Part shown: in pieces, positions 34,747 through 47,588 of the stretch | How positions within the stretch are numbered: the stretch's first letter is position 1 | Layout of the letters: each line of letters begins with the position of its first letter | Assembly: GCF_039522025.1 (NCBI RefSeq) | Contig: NZ_BAAADB010000004.1 | Span: 1 to 64,000 of the forward strand | Length of the DNA stretch: 64,000 bases | DNA from: Deinococcus depolymerans | GTDB taxonomy: Bacteria; Deinococcota; Deinococci; Deinococcales; Deinococcaceae | Reading direction: 5' to 3' | The notes under the pieces: generated by a model | Told to the model about the DNA's origin: nothing | The model's database searches: none | The model's input: only the letters and a program-made list of their open reading frames with translations | Translations under genes and position numbers: made by a program

Positions 34747-34802
34747 ATGAAAATTAATTTTCATCGCGGGAAATTGACAAGAATAATTTTCACTTCTAGA
34801 GT
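34747..34802 (+). promoter_or_regulatory. GlcNAc PTS promoter with operators O2 and O3
   Basis: TTGACA (34774-34779), 17 bp, TAGAGT (34797-34802). O3, TGACAAGAATAATTTTCA (34775-34792), fills the -35 and spacer and resembles O1. O2, ATGAAAATTAATTTTCAT (34747-34764), is a perfect 18-bp palindrome just upstream. A ~190-nt leader follows before the IICBA gene. Confidence 0.7.
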
Positions 34803-34993
34803 GAAGCGAGCCGCGTTCCGACTTCCCCCGCCTGCCAGACCGTGGAGGCCCCAACGCACCCCCGACCCCGTGCCCGTGACTGCCCCGCCGCAGCCCACGT
34901 GCCCCGGTCGTTGCGTCCCGCGCCCTCCCCGGCGGCAGGCCCCGCTCCTGCCTGAACGCGAACATCCTTCCCTGCCCCAGGAGTAACCGTCTG

Positions 34994-37126
<2,133 letters not shown>

Positions 37127-37204
37127 AGTCCGGCGCCTGACCCTCAAGTCCGCGCGGGCGGCCATGACGTTCGCCCGCGCCCCCACCTTTCAAGGAGAAC
37201 CATC

Positions 37205-37466
37205 ATGGAACAGCACTTCACCGTCACCGCCGAACACGGCCTGCACGCCCGCCCCGCCGCCCAGCTCGTGCAGGTGGCCGCGCCGTTCGCCAGCGCCATC
37301 GAACTCGTCACCGCCGACAGGGCCGTGAACCTCAAGAGCATGATGTCCGTCATGGGCGTGGGCCTCGCCAGCGGCGCCAGCTTCAGCGTCCGCGCGACCG
37401 GTGACGACGCGCAGGCCGCCGTGGACGCCATCGCCGCCCGCCTGGAAGAACAGGGCCTCGCCCGCC

Positions 37467-37474
<8 letters not shown>
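37205..37474 (+). CDS. ptsH: Phosphocarrier protein HPr
   Basis: An 89-aa PTS phosphocarrier. The active His is residue 14 (HGLHARPAA) and the regulatory Ser is residue 45 (NLKSMMSVMGVGLASGA). It passes phosphate from enzyme I to the EIIA domain encoded just upstream. AAGGAG lies 7 nt before the ATG. The 3' end overlaps the enzyme I gene by 8 bp. Whether Ser45 is phosphorylated depends on an HPr kinase not seen here. Confidence 0.96.
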
Positions 37475-39225
<1,751 letters not shown>

Positions 39226-39233
<8 letters not shown>

Positions 39234-40416
39234 GTCGATGCCTGACGGAGCGGGCGTGACGGTCCTGCGCGGCCTGCTGCTGATGCCCGGCCCGCAGGGG
39301 AGCCTCGCGCCGGGCCGCCTGACCCTTCAGGGTGGCCTGATCCGCGCCGCAGAGTCCGACCCGCAGGCCCCGCGTGACCGGGTGATCCTGCCCGGGTTCG
39401 TGGACACCCACGTTCATGGCGGCGGCGGCGGGGACACCATGGACGGCCCGGACGGCGTTCGCACCCTGGCCCGCCTGCACGCCCGGCACGGCACGACCAC
39501 GCTGCTGCCCACCACCATCACCCACCCCTGGGAGGCGGTGCTGGACGCGCTGCGCGGCGTGGCCGAGGTCATGCGTGTGGGCGTGCCCGGCGGCGCGGAC
39601 ATCGCCGGCGCCCATCTGGAAGGGCCGTTCATCAGCCCGCAGCGGCTGGGCGCACAACCGCCCTGCGCCGTGGACCCCACCGAGGAACTGGTGGCGCAGG
39701 TCATCGCGACGGGCGTCCTGCGGGCCGTGACCCTCGCCCCGGAACTGCCGGCCGCGCGGGAAGCGGCTCTGGCCTTCGCGCGGGCGGGCGTGCGGGTCGG
39801 GATCGGGCACACCCGCGCCGACGCCGATACCGTCACCGGCCTGCTCGCGCTGCTGAGTGCGGCGGGCGCGCAGACCTGCGCGACGCACCTGTTCAACGCC
39901 ATGGGCGGCGTCGAGGGCCGCACCCCCGGCGTGCCCGGCGCCCTCATGGCCGACCCGCACGCCACGCTGGAAGTCATCCTGGACGGCATCCACCTGCACG
40001 ACACGGCCGTGCGGCTCGCGCGGGCCGCCGCGCCGGAACGCCTGATCCTGATCACGGACGCCATGCGCGCCGCCGGACTCGGCGACGGCCCCAGCGAACT
40101 CGGCGGGCAGCCCGTCACCGTGCGCGGCGGGCGGGCCACCCTCCCGGACGGCACCCTCGCCGGGAGTGTCCTGACCATGGACGCCGCCCTGCGCCGCGCC
40201 GTCGCCGCCGGCATTCCCCTGCCGGAAGCGAGCCGCATGGCCAGCCTCACCCCGGCCCGCTCGGTCGGGCTGCGCGACCGGGGCGAACTGAGGCCCGGCC
40301 TGCGCGCCGACCTCGTCACCCTCGACCCGGACCTGACCGTGCAGGCCGTGCATGTCGCCGGGAGCCCCATCACCGGCACACCCTTCACCGCAACGCCCAC
40401 CCTGGAGACCCCATGA
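39226..40416 (+). CDS. nagA: N-acetylglucosamine-6-phosphate deacetylase
   Basis: A 396-aa amidohydrolase that removes acetate from GlcNAc-6-P. Metal and substrate motifs are present: PGFVDTHVHGGGGGDTMDG (the HxH region), HLEGPFISP (catalytic Glu), CATHLFNAMGG, LDGIHLHD and ITDAMRAAGLGDG (catalytic Asp). The ATG overlaps the enzyme I stop by 8 bp; a second in-frame ATG lies at 39238. The product, GlcN-6-P, is the substrate of the next enzyme. Confidence 0.94.
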
Positions 40417-41438
40417 CCGACCCCCTGATGCTGCAGGAAGCCCGGCAGTCCCCCGACGTCACCCGCCGCCAGCTCGCCGGGAACGCCGACGTCAGCCGCG
40501 CCCTGGCCGCCGCCATCCGCGCCCTGAAGCCCGCCTACGCCGTCACGATCGCGCGCGGCAGCAGCGACCACGCCTGCACGGTCCTCAAGTACGCCCTGGA
40601 AACCCAGCTGGGCCTGCCGGTCGCCAGTCTCGGCCCCAGCGTCCACACCCTGTACGGCACCCGCCTGGACCTGCGCGGCGCCCTGGTGATCGCCGTCTCC
40701 CAGAGCGGCGCGAGCCCCGACGTGGTCGAGAACGTCCGCGCGGCCCGCGAGAGCGGCGCCCTGACCGTCGCACTCGTCAATGTGGAAGACAGCGACCTCG
40801 CGCAGGCCGCCGAGTTCGTCCTGCCGCTGCGCGGCGGGGAGGAACGCGCCGTGGCCGCCACCAAGAGCTACCTCGCCAGCCTGACCGCCCTGCTGCCCGT
40901 CATCGCGGACCTCAGCGGCGACGGGGCCCTGCTGCGGGGCCTGGACGCCCTGCCCGCCGCGCTGGAGGCCACACTGGCCCTCGAGGGGCAGGCGCGCGAC
41001 CTGGCCGACCGCTACCGCTTCGCGGAGAACCTGATCGTCCTCACGCGCGGCCTGCACTACGGCGTGGCGCAGGAAGCTGCCCTGAAACTCAAGGAGACCA
41101 GCGGCATCCACGCCGAGGCGTACTCCGCCGCCGAGTTCAGCCACGGCCCCAGACGCCTGCTCGCCGAGGGCCTCCCGGTCCTGGCGTTCACGCCCGCCGA
41201 TCAGGCCGGGGCCGCCACCCGCGCCGCGCTGGACGCCCTGCAGGGCGACGGCGCGGACCTGCGCACCATCGGCCCTGCCAGCGGCAGCACCCTCACCACG
41301 CCCGCCACCGGGCATGGCCTGACCGACACGGTCCCCAGCGCCCTGGCGTTCTACCTGTTCGCCGCGCACCTCTCGCTGGCACGCGGCCTGAACCCCGACC
41401 GGCCCCCGCTGCTCAGCAAGGTCACGAAGACCCGCTGA
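40413..41438 (+). CDS. SIS-type glucosamine-6-phosphate deaminase (NagB-II)
   Basis: 341 residues with two SIS domains (RGSSDHACTVLKYALE ... AVSQSGASPDVVENVRAA; then ILTRGLHYGVAQEAALKLKETSGIHAEAYSAAEFSHGP) like the isomerase half of GlmS but without the glutaminase domain. Such proteins act as NagB-II deaminases, turning GlcN-6-P into fructose-6-P and ammonia. Its position after nagA completes GlcNAc catabolism and explains the absence of a classical nagB here. The ATG overlaps the nagA stop (ATGA). The TGA stop is the first triplet of a palindromic repeat. Confidence 0.9.
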   Translation: MTDPLMLQEARQSPDVTRRQLAGNADVSRALAAAIRALKPAYAVTIARGSSDHACTVLKYALETQLGLPVASLGPSVHTLYGTRLDLRGALVIAVSQSGASPDVVENVRAARESGALTVALVNVEDSDLAQAAEFVLPLRGGEERAVAATKSYLASLTALLPVIADLSGDGALLRGLDALPAALEATLALEGQARDLADRYRFAENLIVLTRGLHYGVAQEAALKLKETSGIHAEAYSAAEFSHGPRRLLAEGLPVLAFTPADQAGAATRAALDALQGDGADLRTIGPASGSTLTTPATGHGLTDTVPSALAFYLFAAHLSLARGLNPDRPPLLSKVTKTR

Positions 41439-41647
41439 TACGGATTCCGTCTGTCTCGCCCTTCACCCGCCAACCCACCGGATTGCCGACTCCACGTCCG
41501 GAACCCGCCCAGCTCCTCCTCTGCGGAGCAGTTCTCCGAGTCGCTTCGCTCGGATTGAACGGGCTGCGAAGCCCTTTCAATCGGAGTCCGTATGAGACAG
41601 ACCGCGCCTGAACGGCCTGCAGAGCCATTCAACCGGAGTCCGTATGA
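41436..41647. repeat. Full-length MITE-like palindromic repeat plus extra hairpin
   Basis: The best complete copy (41436-41595, 160 bp). It begins TGATACGGATTCCG and ends CGGAGTCCGTATGA, which are inverted termini. Inside are CCGGATTGCCGACTCCACG and a hairpin with arms ATTGAA...TTCAAT. A second hairpin unit (41606-41647) repeats the end. Confidence 0.85.
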
Positions 41648-41729
41648 GGCGCGGACCCTGCCCGCTGCATGAATGTCCGTTGCCCACAGCTGCGCCCCGA
41701 ATGAGTGCCGGATGTGACACAGTGGACGG

Positions 41730-43280
41730 GTGCCCGTTCAACCGGTCCGTCAGCAGGTCGCCCTGGCCAGCCTGGGGTTCGGCCTGCTGGCGGCCGTGAC
41801 GGTCGCGGGCCTGCCGTCCGTGGCGGACGACCTGAACCTCACGATGCTGAGCGCCGCGCTGGTGCGGTTGGTCTGCCTGACCATGGTCATCAACGCGTCC
41901 GTGTGCGCTCCGGGCCCGCGCGCCCGCGCGTACCGCTGGTTACTCGCGGCCCTGGTCGCGTACTTCGCCGGGGAGGTGCTGTTCTTTCACCTGGAAACAC
42001 CCGGCCCCAGGACAAGCTGGCTGCCGCGCCCGTCGGATCTGTTCTTCCTGCTGCTGTACCCGCTGACACTCCGGGCGCTGCTGGACCTCAGTGGCGCCCG
42101 CGCCTCCCCGCTCGCGCTGCAGATCGACGTGGCGGCCGTGACGCTCACGCTCACGCTGCCGCTGCTGGTGCCGCTCTCGCAGACCGGACAGCCCACCGTG
42201 TGGATTCAGGCGGTGTTCCCGGTGCTGGACCTGTGGCTGCTGCTGATCACCGGCTGGCTGCTGCTGGCCCGCACCCGCCAGCTGTGCCGTCACCAGCTGC
42301 TGCTGGCCAGCGCGGTCCTGCTGATCGGTGCCGGTGACCTGTGGTACGTCGGGCGGGTCACGGCCGGGGATTACCAGAACCTGCGCCCGGTCCTGCAGCT
42401 GTGGAACGTCACCTTCGCCCTGATCGCCCTGTCCGCCCTGCTGGCGCTGGACCCGGACGATCCGGCGCTGCTGCGCTCCCGGCCACTCACGCACCAGGTC
42501 CGGCAGCTGCTGGGCACCTGGCCGTTCCTGGCGCTGCTCGGCGCCTTCGCGAGCGGCTGGTCGCTGCGGGCCGCGCCGCAGGGCGTGACGGTCCACCTGA
42601 CCGTCACGCTGCTGATCGCGGCGCTGGTCCTGGCCCGCTACCGCCTGCTGGTCACCCGGCAGCGGCAACTGCTCGGGCGCCTGCGCGAGACCTCCCGCGC
42701 CCTGAGCCGCAGCCGCGCGGACCTGCACCGGCAACTGCACACCGACGACCTGACCGGGCTGCCCAACCGCCGCGCCCTGATGGACACCCTGACCCGCTGG
42801 ACCGCCACCGGCCGGGCCGCTGAGGGCGTGGGCGTGATCTTCCTCGACCTGAACGGATTCAAGGCCGTGAACGACCGCCACGGCCACGCGGCGGGCGACC
42901 TGGTGCTGCGCGAGGTCGCCCGCCGCCTTCACGCCGCCCTGCTCCACCCGGACGACCTCGTGTCCCGCCTGAGCGGGGACGAGTTCGCCGTCGCGTTCCG
43001 CGGCCCACCGGCCCACGGTGTGGCCCTGCTGCGGGCCATCGGCGCGGCCATCACCCGGGAGCCCATGGGCGACCCGGGCCTGCCTCCGGGGTTGCGGGTG
43101 GGCGTGTCCGCGGGCATGGCGCATTCCGGCACGGGCCCGTGGACCCTCTCGCCGCTGCTGTCGAGCGCCGATCACCGCATGTACCTCGCCAAGCGTGGCG
43201 GCTCGGGCCTGTTCCGCAGCTGGCCCGCAGCCGACGGCCCGGACCCACGGCACCCGGCGGCCGGGCCGGACGGGGCCTGA
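41730..43280 (+). CDS. Membrane-bound GGDEF diguanylate cyclase
   Basis: 516 residues. The first ~310 form about nine hydrophobic segments, giving a membrane sensor of unknown ligand. A linker helix (QRQLLGRLRETSRALSRSRADLHRQL) leads to a GGDEF domain (about 345-500: TDDLTGLPNRRALMD, VIFLDLNGFKAVNDRHGHAAGD, SRLSGDEFAVAF). The loop reads SGDEF, a variant tolerated in active cyclases. No RxxD site is present. The GTG start 41730 has neither a Shine-Dalgarno nor a clear -10, so the exact start is uncertain. It may signal with the three response regulators downstream. Confidence 0.88.
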   Translation: MPVQPVRQQVALASLGFGLLAAVTVAGLPSVADDLNLTMLSAALVRLVCLTMVINASVCAPGPRARAYRWLLAALVAYFAGEVLFFHLETPGPRTSWLPRPSDLFFLLLYPLTLRALLDLSGARASPLALQIDVAAVTLTLTLPLLVPLSQTGQPTVWIQAVFPVLDLWLLLITGWLLLARTRQLCRHQLLLASAVLLIGAGDLWYVGRVTAGDYQNLRPVLQLWNVTFALIALSALLALDPDDPALLRSRPLTHQVRQLLGTWPFLALLGAFASGWSLRAAPQGVTVHLTVTLLIAALVLARYRLLVTRQRQLLGRLRETSRALSRSRADLHRQLHTDDLTGLPNRRALMDTLTRWTATGRAAEGVGVIFLDLNGFKAVNDRHGHAAGDLVLREVARRLHAALLHPDDLVSRLSGDEFAVAFRGPPAHGVALLRAIGAAITREPMGDPGLPPGLRVGVSAGMAHSGTGPWTLSPLLSSADHRMYLAKRGGSGLFRSWPAADGPDPRHPAAGPDGA

Positions 43281-43326
43281 CGACCCGCCCATGCGGTGGC
43301 CGCGCGGCGCTTCTGCGGACTGCCGG

Positions 43327-43449
43327 CTGTCTCGCCCTTCACCCGCCAACCCACCGGGTTGCCGACTCCACGTCCGGAACCCGCCCAGCTCCCACTCGCT
43401 TCGCTCGGATTGAATGGCTTTGCAGCCCATTCAATCGGAGTCCGTGTCA
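43327..43449. repeat. Palindromic repeat (copy between convergent genes)
   Basis: Nearly identical to the inner part of the 41436 copy from CTGTCTCGCCCTTCACCCGC onward. It ends with the ATTGAATGG...CCATTCAAT hairpin and GGAGTCCGTGTCA. The final TCA is the complement of the TGA of the response regulator at 43447. Confidence 0.8.
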
Positions 43450-43914
43450 GCTGCCCGGGAGGCGGACCGGGCGGTCCGGGAACAGGCAGGTGCTCCAGAA
43501 GTGCACGAAGCCCTGGACCTGCTGCTCGAAGGCCGTGAAGTCCCGCTGCTTGACGAGGTAGGAACTGGCGAGCAGTTCGTACGCGCGTCCCACGTCACGG
43601 GGTTCTCCGGACGTGGAGAGGATCACCACCGGCAGGTGCCGGAGCGCGGCGTCACGCCGGATGCTGTCCAGAACCTCGAAGCCGTTCATCTGTGGCATGT
43701 TGAGGTCGAGGACCACGACGTCCGGCAGGGCCGGCGTGGCCCGCAGGTGCGTGAGGGCCTCCACGCCGCCGGAACAGGTGTGGACGTCGAGTTCGTGCTC
43801 GCCGAAGACGATGGCGGCCAGTTCGAGGTCCGTGGCGTCGTCGTCGACCAGCAGGACCGACAGGGGCAGGTCGGCCCGGGCGGACGACGTGGCGACAGGG
43901 TCAGCGGCTGGCAT
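43447..43914 (-). CDS. Single-domain response regulator (Rcp1-like)
   Basis: A 155-aa receiver: VDDDATDLEL acidic patch, phospho-Asp in VVVLDLNMPQMNGFEVL, LSTSGEPRD switch, SYLVKQRDF lysine. The C-terminal helix (FEQQVQGFVHFWSTC) is as in the other copies. ATG 43914 is preferred over 43926 because a TATGGT -10 box (43927-43922) lies 7 nt before it and contains the upstream ATG, giving a leaderless mRNA. It follows another receiver gene (43993) on the same strand but has its own promoter. Its stop codon is the end of a palindromic repeat. Confidence 0.9.
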   Translation of the reverse strand: MPAADPVATSSARADLPLSVLLVDDDATDLELAAIVFGEHELDVHTCSGGVEALTHLRATPALPDVVVLDLNMPQMNGFEVLDSIRRDAALRHLPVVILSTSGEPRDVGRAYELLASSYLVKQRDFTAFEQQVQGFVHFWSTCLFPDRPVRLPGS

Positions 43915-43992
43915 GACGCTCACCATACCGGACGGGTCGGGCGGCGACTGTGCCAGCCGGCCCGTGTGCGGGGCCGGGCGGGGCCGGGGCGG

Positions 43993-44418
43993 TCACGGGC
44001 GGTGGGGGCGTTTGAACTGACAGCCGGTCCAGAATTTCACGAACTGGTCGATCTGAGAGACGAACTCGCTGAAACTGGCGTTCTTGAGCATGTAGGAACT
44101 GGCGATCAGGTCGTACGCCTGCCCGATATCCGCCTCGCTGCTGGAGGTGCTGAGCATCACGACCGGCAGGTGGCGCAGGTCCTCGTCGGCGCGGATGGTG
44201 CGCAGCACGTCGAAGCCGCTCATGACCGGCATGTTCACGTCGAGGACGATCACGTCCGGCAGGGACCGGCTGGTGTCCTTGAGCAGACGGATGGCCTGGG
44301 CGCCCTCGCTGCAGGTGATCAGGGTGACGTGGTCGCTGTGATCGTCGAACGCCTCCTGCGCCAGCGTCAGGTCCGCCGGGTTGTCGTCAATGAGAAGCAC
44401 GGTAATGACTTGAGGCAT
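43993..44418 (-). CDS. Single-domain response regulator (Rcp1-like)
   Basis: 141-aa receiver: LIDDNPADLTLAQEAFDDH acidic pair, VIVLDVNMPVMSGFDVL phospho-Asp, MLSTSSSEAD switch, SYMLKNASF lysine and a FWTGC-containing C-terminal helix. It is most similar in wording to the regulator at 23989 (DVNMPVMSGF, STSS), suggesting duplication. A TACGTT box lies 9 nt before the ATG and AAGGA 4 nt before it, so the mRNA is very short-leadered or leaderless. No kinase is adjacent. Confidence 0.9.
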   Translation of the reverse strand: MPQVITVLLIDDNPADLTLAQEAFDDHSDHVTLITCSEGAQAIRLLKDTSRSLPDVIVLDVNMPVMSGFDVLRTIRADEDLRHLPVVMLSTSSSEADIGQAYDLIASSYMLKNASFSEFVSQIDQFVKFWTGCQFKRPHRP

Positions 44419-44743
44419 ACGGTCCTTAACGTACCTTCATTGTGTGAGTTGAGGGGGCAAAAACCCGCAATCCCGTCAGCGCCACGCCGCACATTAAGCT
44501 TCCATAAGTGACGCCCTCACGGGCGGGTGGCGCACCGGATCCGTGCGGCCAGGCAGGCCGCTTCCATGCCCACCCCCACCACCCCCGGCCTCGCCCCGCC
44601 CGGTCCCCCGGCCCCATCCGCGCGTCCCGGTTGGGCAGACTGTCAGCCACCGGCAGCTGCATGAACATCAGGGCCTGCCCTGCGGCGCAACCCTGCTGGC
44701 CCCGGCCGGGAGGGGCCGGGCGGAGTCACCCTCCCAGTCCGGT
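44419..44743. other. 325-bp gap between response-regulator genes
   Basis: No credible gene. It contains the presumed promoter of the 43993 gene and a short GC-rich inverted repeat near 44510-44535 (GCCCTCACGGGCGGGTGGCGC). Low-complexity C-rich sequence fills most of the rest. Confidence 0.5.
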
Positions 44744-45166
44744 TCAGCAGCGCGGCGCGGCGGACGGCAGGGCCCGCCGCGACCGCAGTTCCCCGATCAT
44801 GCGGTCCACCGACGCCATCAGTCCCTCCAGCGAGGCCTGCTTGATCAGGCAGGCCAGCGTGCCCGGCACGTCCAGCGCGTGTCCGGACAGCACCATGACC
44901 GGCAGGCCGCGCAACCGCGGCTCGGCACGCAACGACTCCAGCACCTCCTGACCGTTCATGGCAGGCATCAACCAGTCCAGCAACAGCACGTCCGGCAGCG
45001 GGCAGGCCGGATCACGCAGGTACGCCAGGACGTCCGGGCCACTGCGGAACGTCAGGAGATCCACCTCCGCGGCGTGCTCCTCGAACACCTCCTCCAGCAG
45101 CAGGAGGTCCGCCAGGTTGTCATCTACTACCAGAACGGTCAGGCGGTCGGACATCAGCAGTGGCAT
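44744..45166 (-). CDS. Single-domain response regulator, divergent copy
   Basis: 140 residues with VVDDNLADLLLLEEVFEEH, phospho-Asp in VLLLDWLMPAMNGQEVL, LSGHALDVPG switch and CLIKQASLEG lysine. It lacks the FW-containing tail helix of the other three copies, and its switch residue is Ser within LSGHA rather than STS, so its partner is probably different. The start is ATG 45166 or in-frame ATG 45154 (MSDRL); no strong Shine-Dalgarno separates them. The 197 bp upstream to the lipoprotein gene show nothing recognisable. Confidence 0.87.
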   Translation of the reverse strand: MPLLMSDRLTVLVVDDNLADLLLLEEVFEEHAAEVDLLTFRSGPDVLAYLRDPACPLPDVLLLDWLMPAMNGQEVLESLRAEPRLRGLPVMVLSGHALDVPGTLACLIKQASLEGLMASVDRMIGELRSRRALPSAAPRC

Positions 45167-45363
45167 GATGTCAGATCACTCGGCTTCAAGCAATGCTTGC
45201 GCGCACGGACCCCGGAGGTGCCCGGGCCGCGGCGCAGGCTCCGGCTGTCTCTGCGGCCCGCAGGACAGCGTTGCGATCCGGGACAGGCGAAAGGAACTGC
45301 TGACTGCGGGGGATACCACCCGCACCGGCGCACGATGACCCTCCAAGGTGCACCGGCCGGCGC

Positions 45364-47403
45364 TCACCGCACCCAGCGGGTGAGCGTCAGGGTGGGTGGG
45401 CCCCCGTCCTCGGGTAACGGATTGGTGCTGACCAGGGTCAGTGGTCGCCCGGCAGTGTCGATGTTGACGGCATTGAGAGAGGAGTCGAGCGGGCCGACCG
45501 GCCGCAGCGGGCCGCATGATCCGCTCGGACTGCACTCCGCGGTGGCCGGCGGCGCGGCGTTCGTCTGGACACCCAGCACGAGGTGCCCGTCATCGTGGAA
45601 CGCGGCGGCATCCACTCGCCTGTTCTGGAAGCCGCCGGGCACGAGCGCTACGTCGGTGAGGCCGCCGCCCGTCACGGTCAGCAGGCGCGGTGACGTTCCG
45701 CCCGTCACGACCAGCGTGTTCCCGTTCGGCTGAACCCGGCAGGCCAGGAGGTTCGTCCGGGGTAGGGTTCGCGTGACCGTTCCCTGGGCGCTGAAGGTGA
45801 TCAGCGTGGAGGTGGAGACGGAGTCCATGAGGGTCACGGCGACCTGCCCGTACCCGCTGCAGCTCGGGCTGCGGGGCTGACTGCCGGTCCAGACGGACGC
45901 ACGGAGGTCATCCAGCGGGTGCCCTGTGGCCTGCTGACCGCTTGAGGTGATCACGAGGGTTCTGAGTCCAGAATCGACCGGGAAAGAGAAGCAACTGAAC
46001 CCGTCACAAGCCGCGGAATTCCGCTGGTAGGGAGCCACCACCAGCGTGTCTCCACCAGTGAGGGGATGGAAACTGAGTGGCAGGTCCGAGTAGGCGTTGC
46101 CTGTTTCGTAGTCCAGTTCGTAGGGCACGGTCACCGACCCGAAGGCGGGGTCGGCGGCGCCGCTGAGGAACCAGCGGTCGATCTGGAAGACCTGCGAGAA
46201 GGTGTCGGGAACGGTATGGCCCGTCAGGACGCGGTCCGACTGCAGGACCGCCGATGCGCGGTATGAAGGCAGGCCGGGAAACGATGTCTGCTGAGGGCCG
46301 ACCAGTGTTTCCCAGGAGAGGCCGCTTCCCGATCTCTCTCCGAACAGCACCGTGTTCTGCCCGTTTGTCTGCAGGTCGGAACCGTACATCTCGAAGCGGC
46401 CCAAGACCGGCGTGAAACAGGGATCCTGTGCGCCGCTGGGGGCCGCGCAGGGATCGGCCAGCGCGAAGAGGCTGCCGGTGGGCGCCGAGGCTGGCCCACT
46501 GGTGCGCACCGCGTTCAGGCGCGCGCCGAACGGAATGCTGGACCCGGGAAAGTGCGTGACGCGGAAGGTGGCCGGCAGGGCCTGTGCGTTCGGGGCGTTC
46601 AGGCCCGCGACCGTGCCGCTCGCCTGCTCCTCGGTCGTCTGGGTCACGCGGATGTCCTCTGCGCTTTCCTGATACACCGCGAACGTGCCGCTCACGCTGC
46701 GGGGCGTCGCCGTGCCGGACAGGGGCACCTTGAACGCCAGTGTGACCCGCCCGGCGTAGGAGAGCGTCCCAGTCGGTTCCGGGTGGAACGTGCGGGTGTA
46801 GGCGGTGCAGGCGGCGTTCAGGCACACACGCGCCGCGAAGCCCCACGGGAACGGTGCGGGGCCGCCGCCGGTGCGCGCGGTGAGTTCCGTCTCGGTGAAC
46901 ACCACGAGGTCCGATCCGGCCGGGTGGGCCGCGCCGGGGGCGCTCATGCGGTGGGCGGGTTTCACGGCGCGCGCGGCCGCCTCTCCCAGCAGGGTGCCGT
47001 CATCACTGCGGACGCTGGTGAAAGCGGTGTCCGAGATGGTCTGTGGGGTATCCACGGCCAGCAGGTACACGTTGCGGCGCTCCGGAGCGTGCACCTGCAG
47101 GGTGCTGTGCAGGTAACGTTCCCCCCGGACGGGGTCGTTCACGAAGGGCGTGGGCGTCGTCACAGTGCGGAACTGCACGCCGGTCGCGGGGTCCAGGGTC
47201 TGGGGCCGCAGGGCAGCCGCGTCCAGCCACTGGACGCGGCTGCCCTGCGGGTCGGTATCGGCGGTGACCTGCACGTATCCGAGCAGCTCAAGGCGCGGCC
47301 GGGAGGTGCCTGGGGCCAGTGTCGGTCCTGGTGATGGTGCCGGCGGCGTGCTGGGTGCGCAGCCGATGAGGGCGGCGCAGACGAAGAGCGGCAGGTGTCG
47401 CAT
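45364..47403 (-). CDS. Large secreted lipoprotein of the pilus cluster
   Basis: 679 residues. The signal peptide ends in a lipobox (MRHLPLFVCAALIGCAPS, Cys18), so the protein should be lipid-anchored. A Pro/Thr-rich linker is followed by a long beta-rich region with scattered Cys pairs (CLNAAC, CAAPSGAQDPC, CDGFSC, CSPSGSC). No domain was recognised. ATG 47403 is chosen for GGAGG 5 nt upstream; the longer frame lacks a signal peptide. It follows the usher gene on the same strand after a palindromic repeat. In Csu-type clusters a tip adhesin gene follows the usher, so this could be an adhesin-like or accessory surface protein; that is inference. Confidence 0.8.
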   Translation of the reverse strand: MRHLPLFVCAALIGCAPSTPPAPSPGPTLAPGTSRPRLELLGYVQVTADTDPQGSRVQWLDAAALRPQTLDPATGVQFRTVTTPTPFVNDPVRGERYLHSTLQVHAPERRNVYLLAVDTPQTISDTAFTSVRSDDGTLLGEAAARAVKPAHRMSAPGAAHPAGSDLVVFTETELTARTGGGPAPFPWGFAARVCLNAACTAYTRTFHPEPTGTLSYAGRVTLAFKVPLSGTATPRSVSGTFAVYQESAEDIRVTQTTEEQASGTVAGLNAPNAQALPATFRVTHFPGSSIPFGARLNAVRTSGPASAPTGSLFALADPCAAPSGAQDPCFTPVLGRFEMYGSDLQTNGQNTVLFGERSGSGLSWETLVGPQQTSFPGLPSYRASAVLQSDRVLTGHTVPDTFSQVFQIDRWFLSGAADPAFGSVTVPYELDYETGNAYSDLPLSFHPLTGGDTLVVAPYQRNSAACDGFSCFSFPVDSGLRTLVITSSGQQATGHPLDDLRASVWTGSQPRSPSCSGYGQVAVTLMDSVSTSTLITFSAQGTVTRTLPRTNLLACRVQPNGNTLVVTGGTSPRLLTVTGGGLTDVALVPGGFQNRRVDAAAFHDDGHLVLGVQTNAAPPATAECSPSGSCGPLRPVGPLDSSLNAVNIDTAGRPLTLVSTNPLPEDGGPPTLTLTRWVR

Positions 47404-47458
47404 GAATTCCTCCGGGGGACTGCCGTGGTGCGCGGCGCTGTGGGGGAAGCTGGGTGTG

Positions 47459-47588
47459 GTACGGCCTCCGGTTGAATGGGTTGCCAGCACCGTTCAATCC
47501 GAGCGGACGCGTAGAGCTGCGCTGCCCAGCGGGGGGAGCAGAGCGGACTGCCGGGCGTGGCGTTGGCAACCCGGTGTATGAGGAGTCA
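47459..47588. repeat. Palindromic repeat between usher and lipoprotein genes
   Basis: ACGGCCTCCGGTTGAATGGG...CCGTTCAATCCGAGCGG, then GCCGGGCGTGGCGTTGGCAACCCGG. It is more diverged than most copies. The last bases run into the TGA of the usher gene. It lies inside the pilus gene cluster and could lower expression of the lipoprotein. Confidence 0.7.

Noticed and set aside
44426..44668. 80-codon minus-strand frame between response regulators
   Set aside because: Low-complexity Trp/Arg/Gly composition, no Shine-Dalgarno, no homology recognised.
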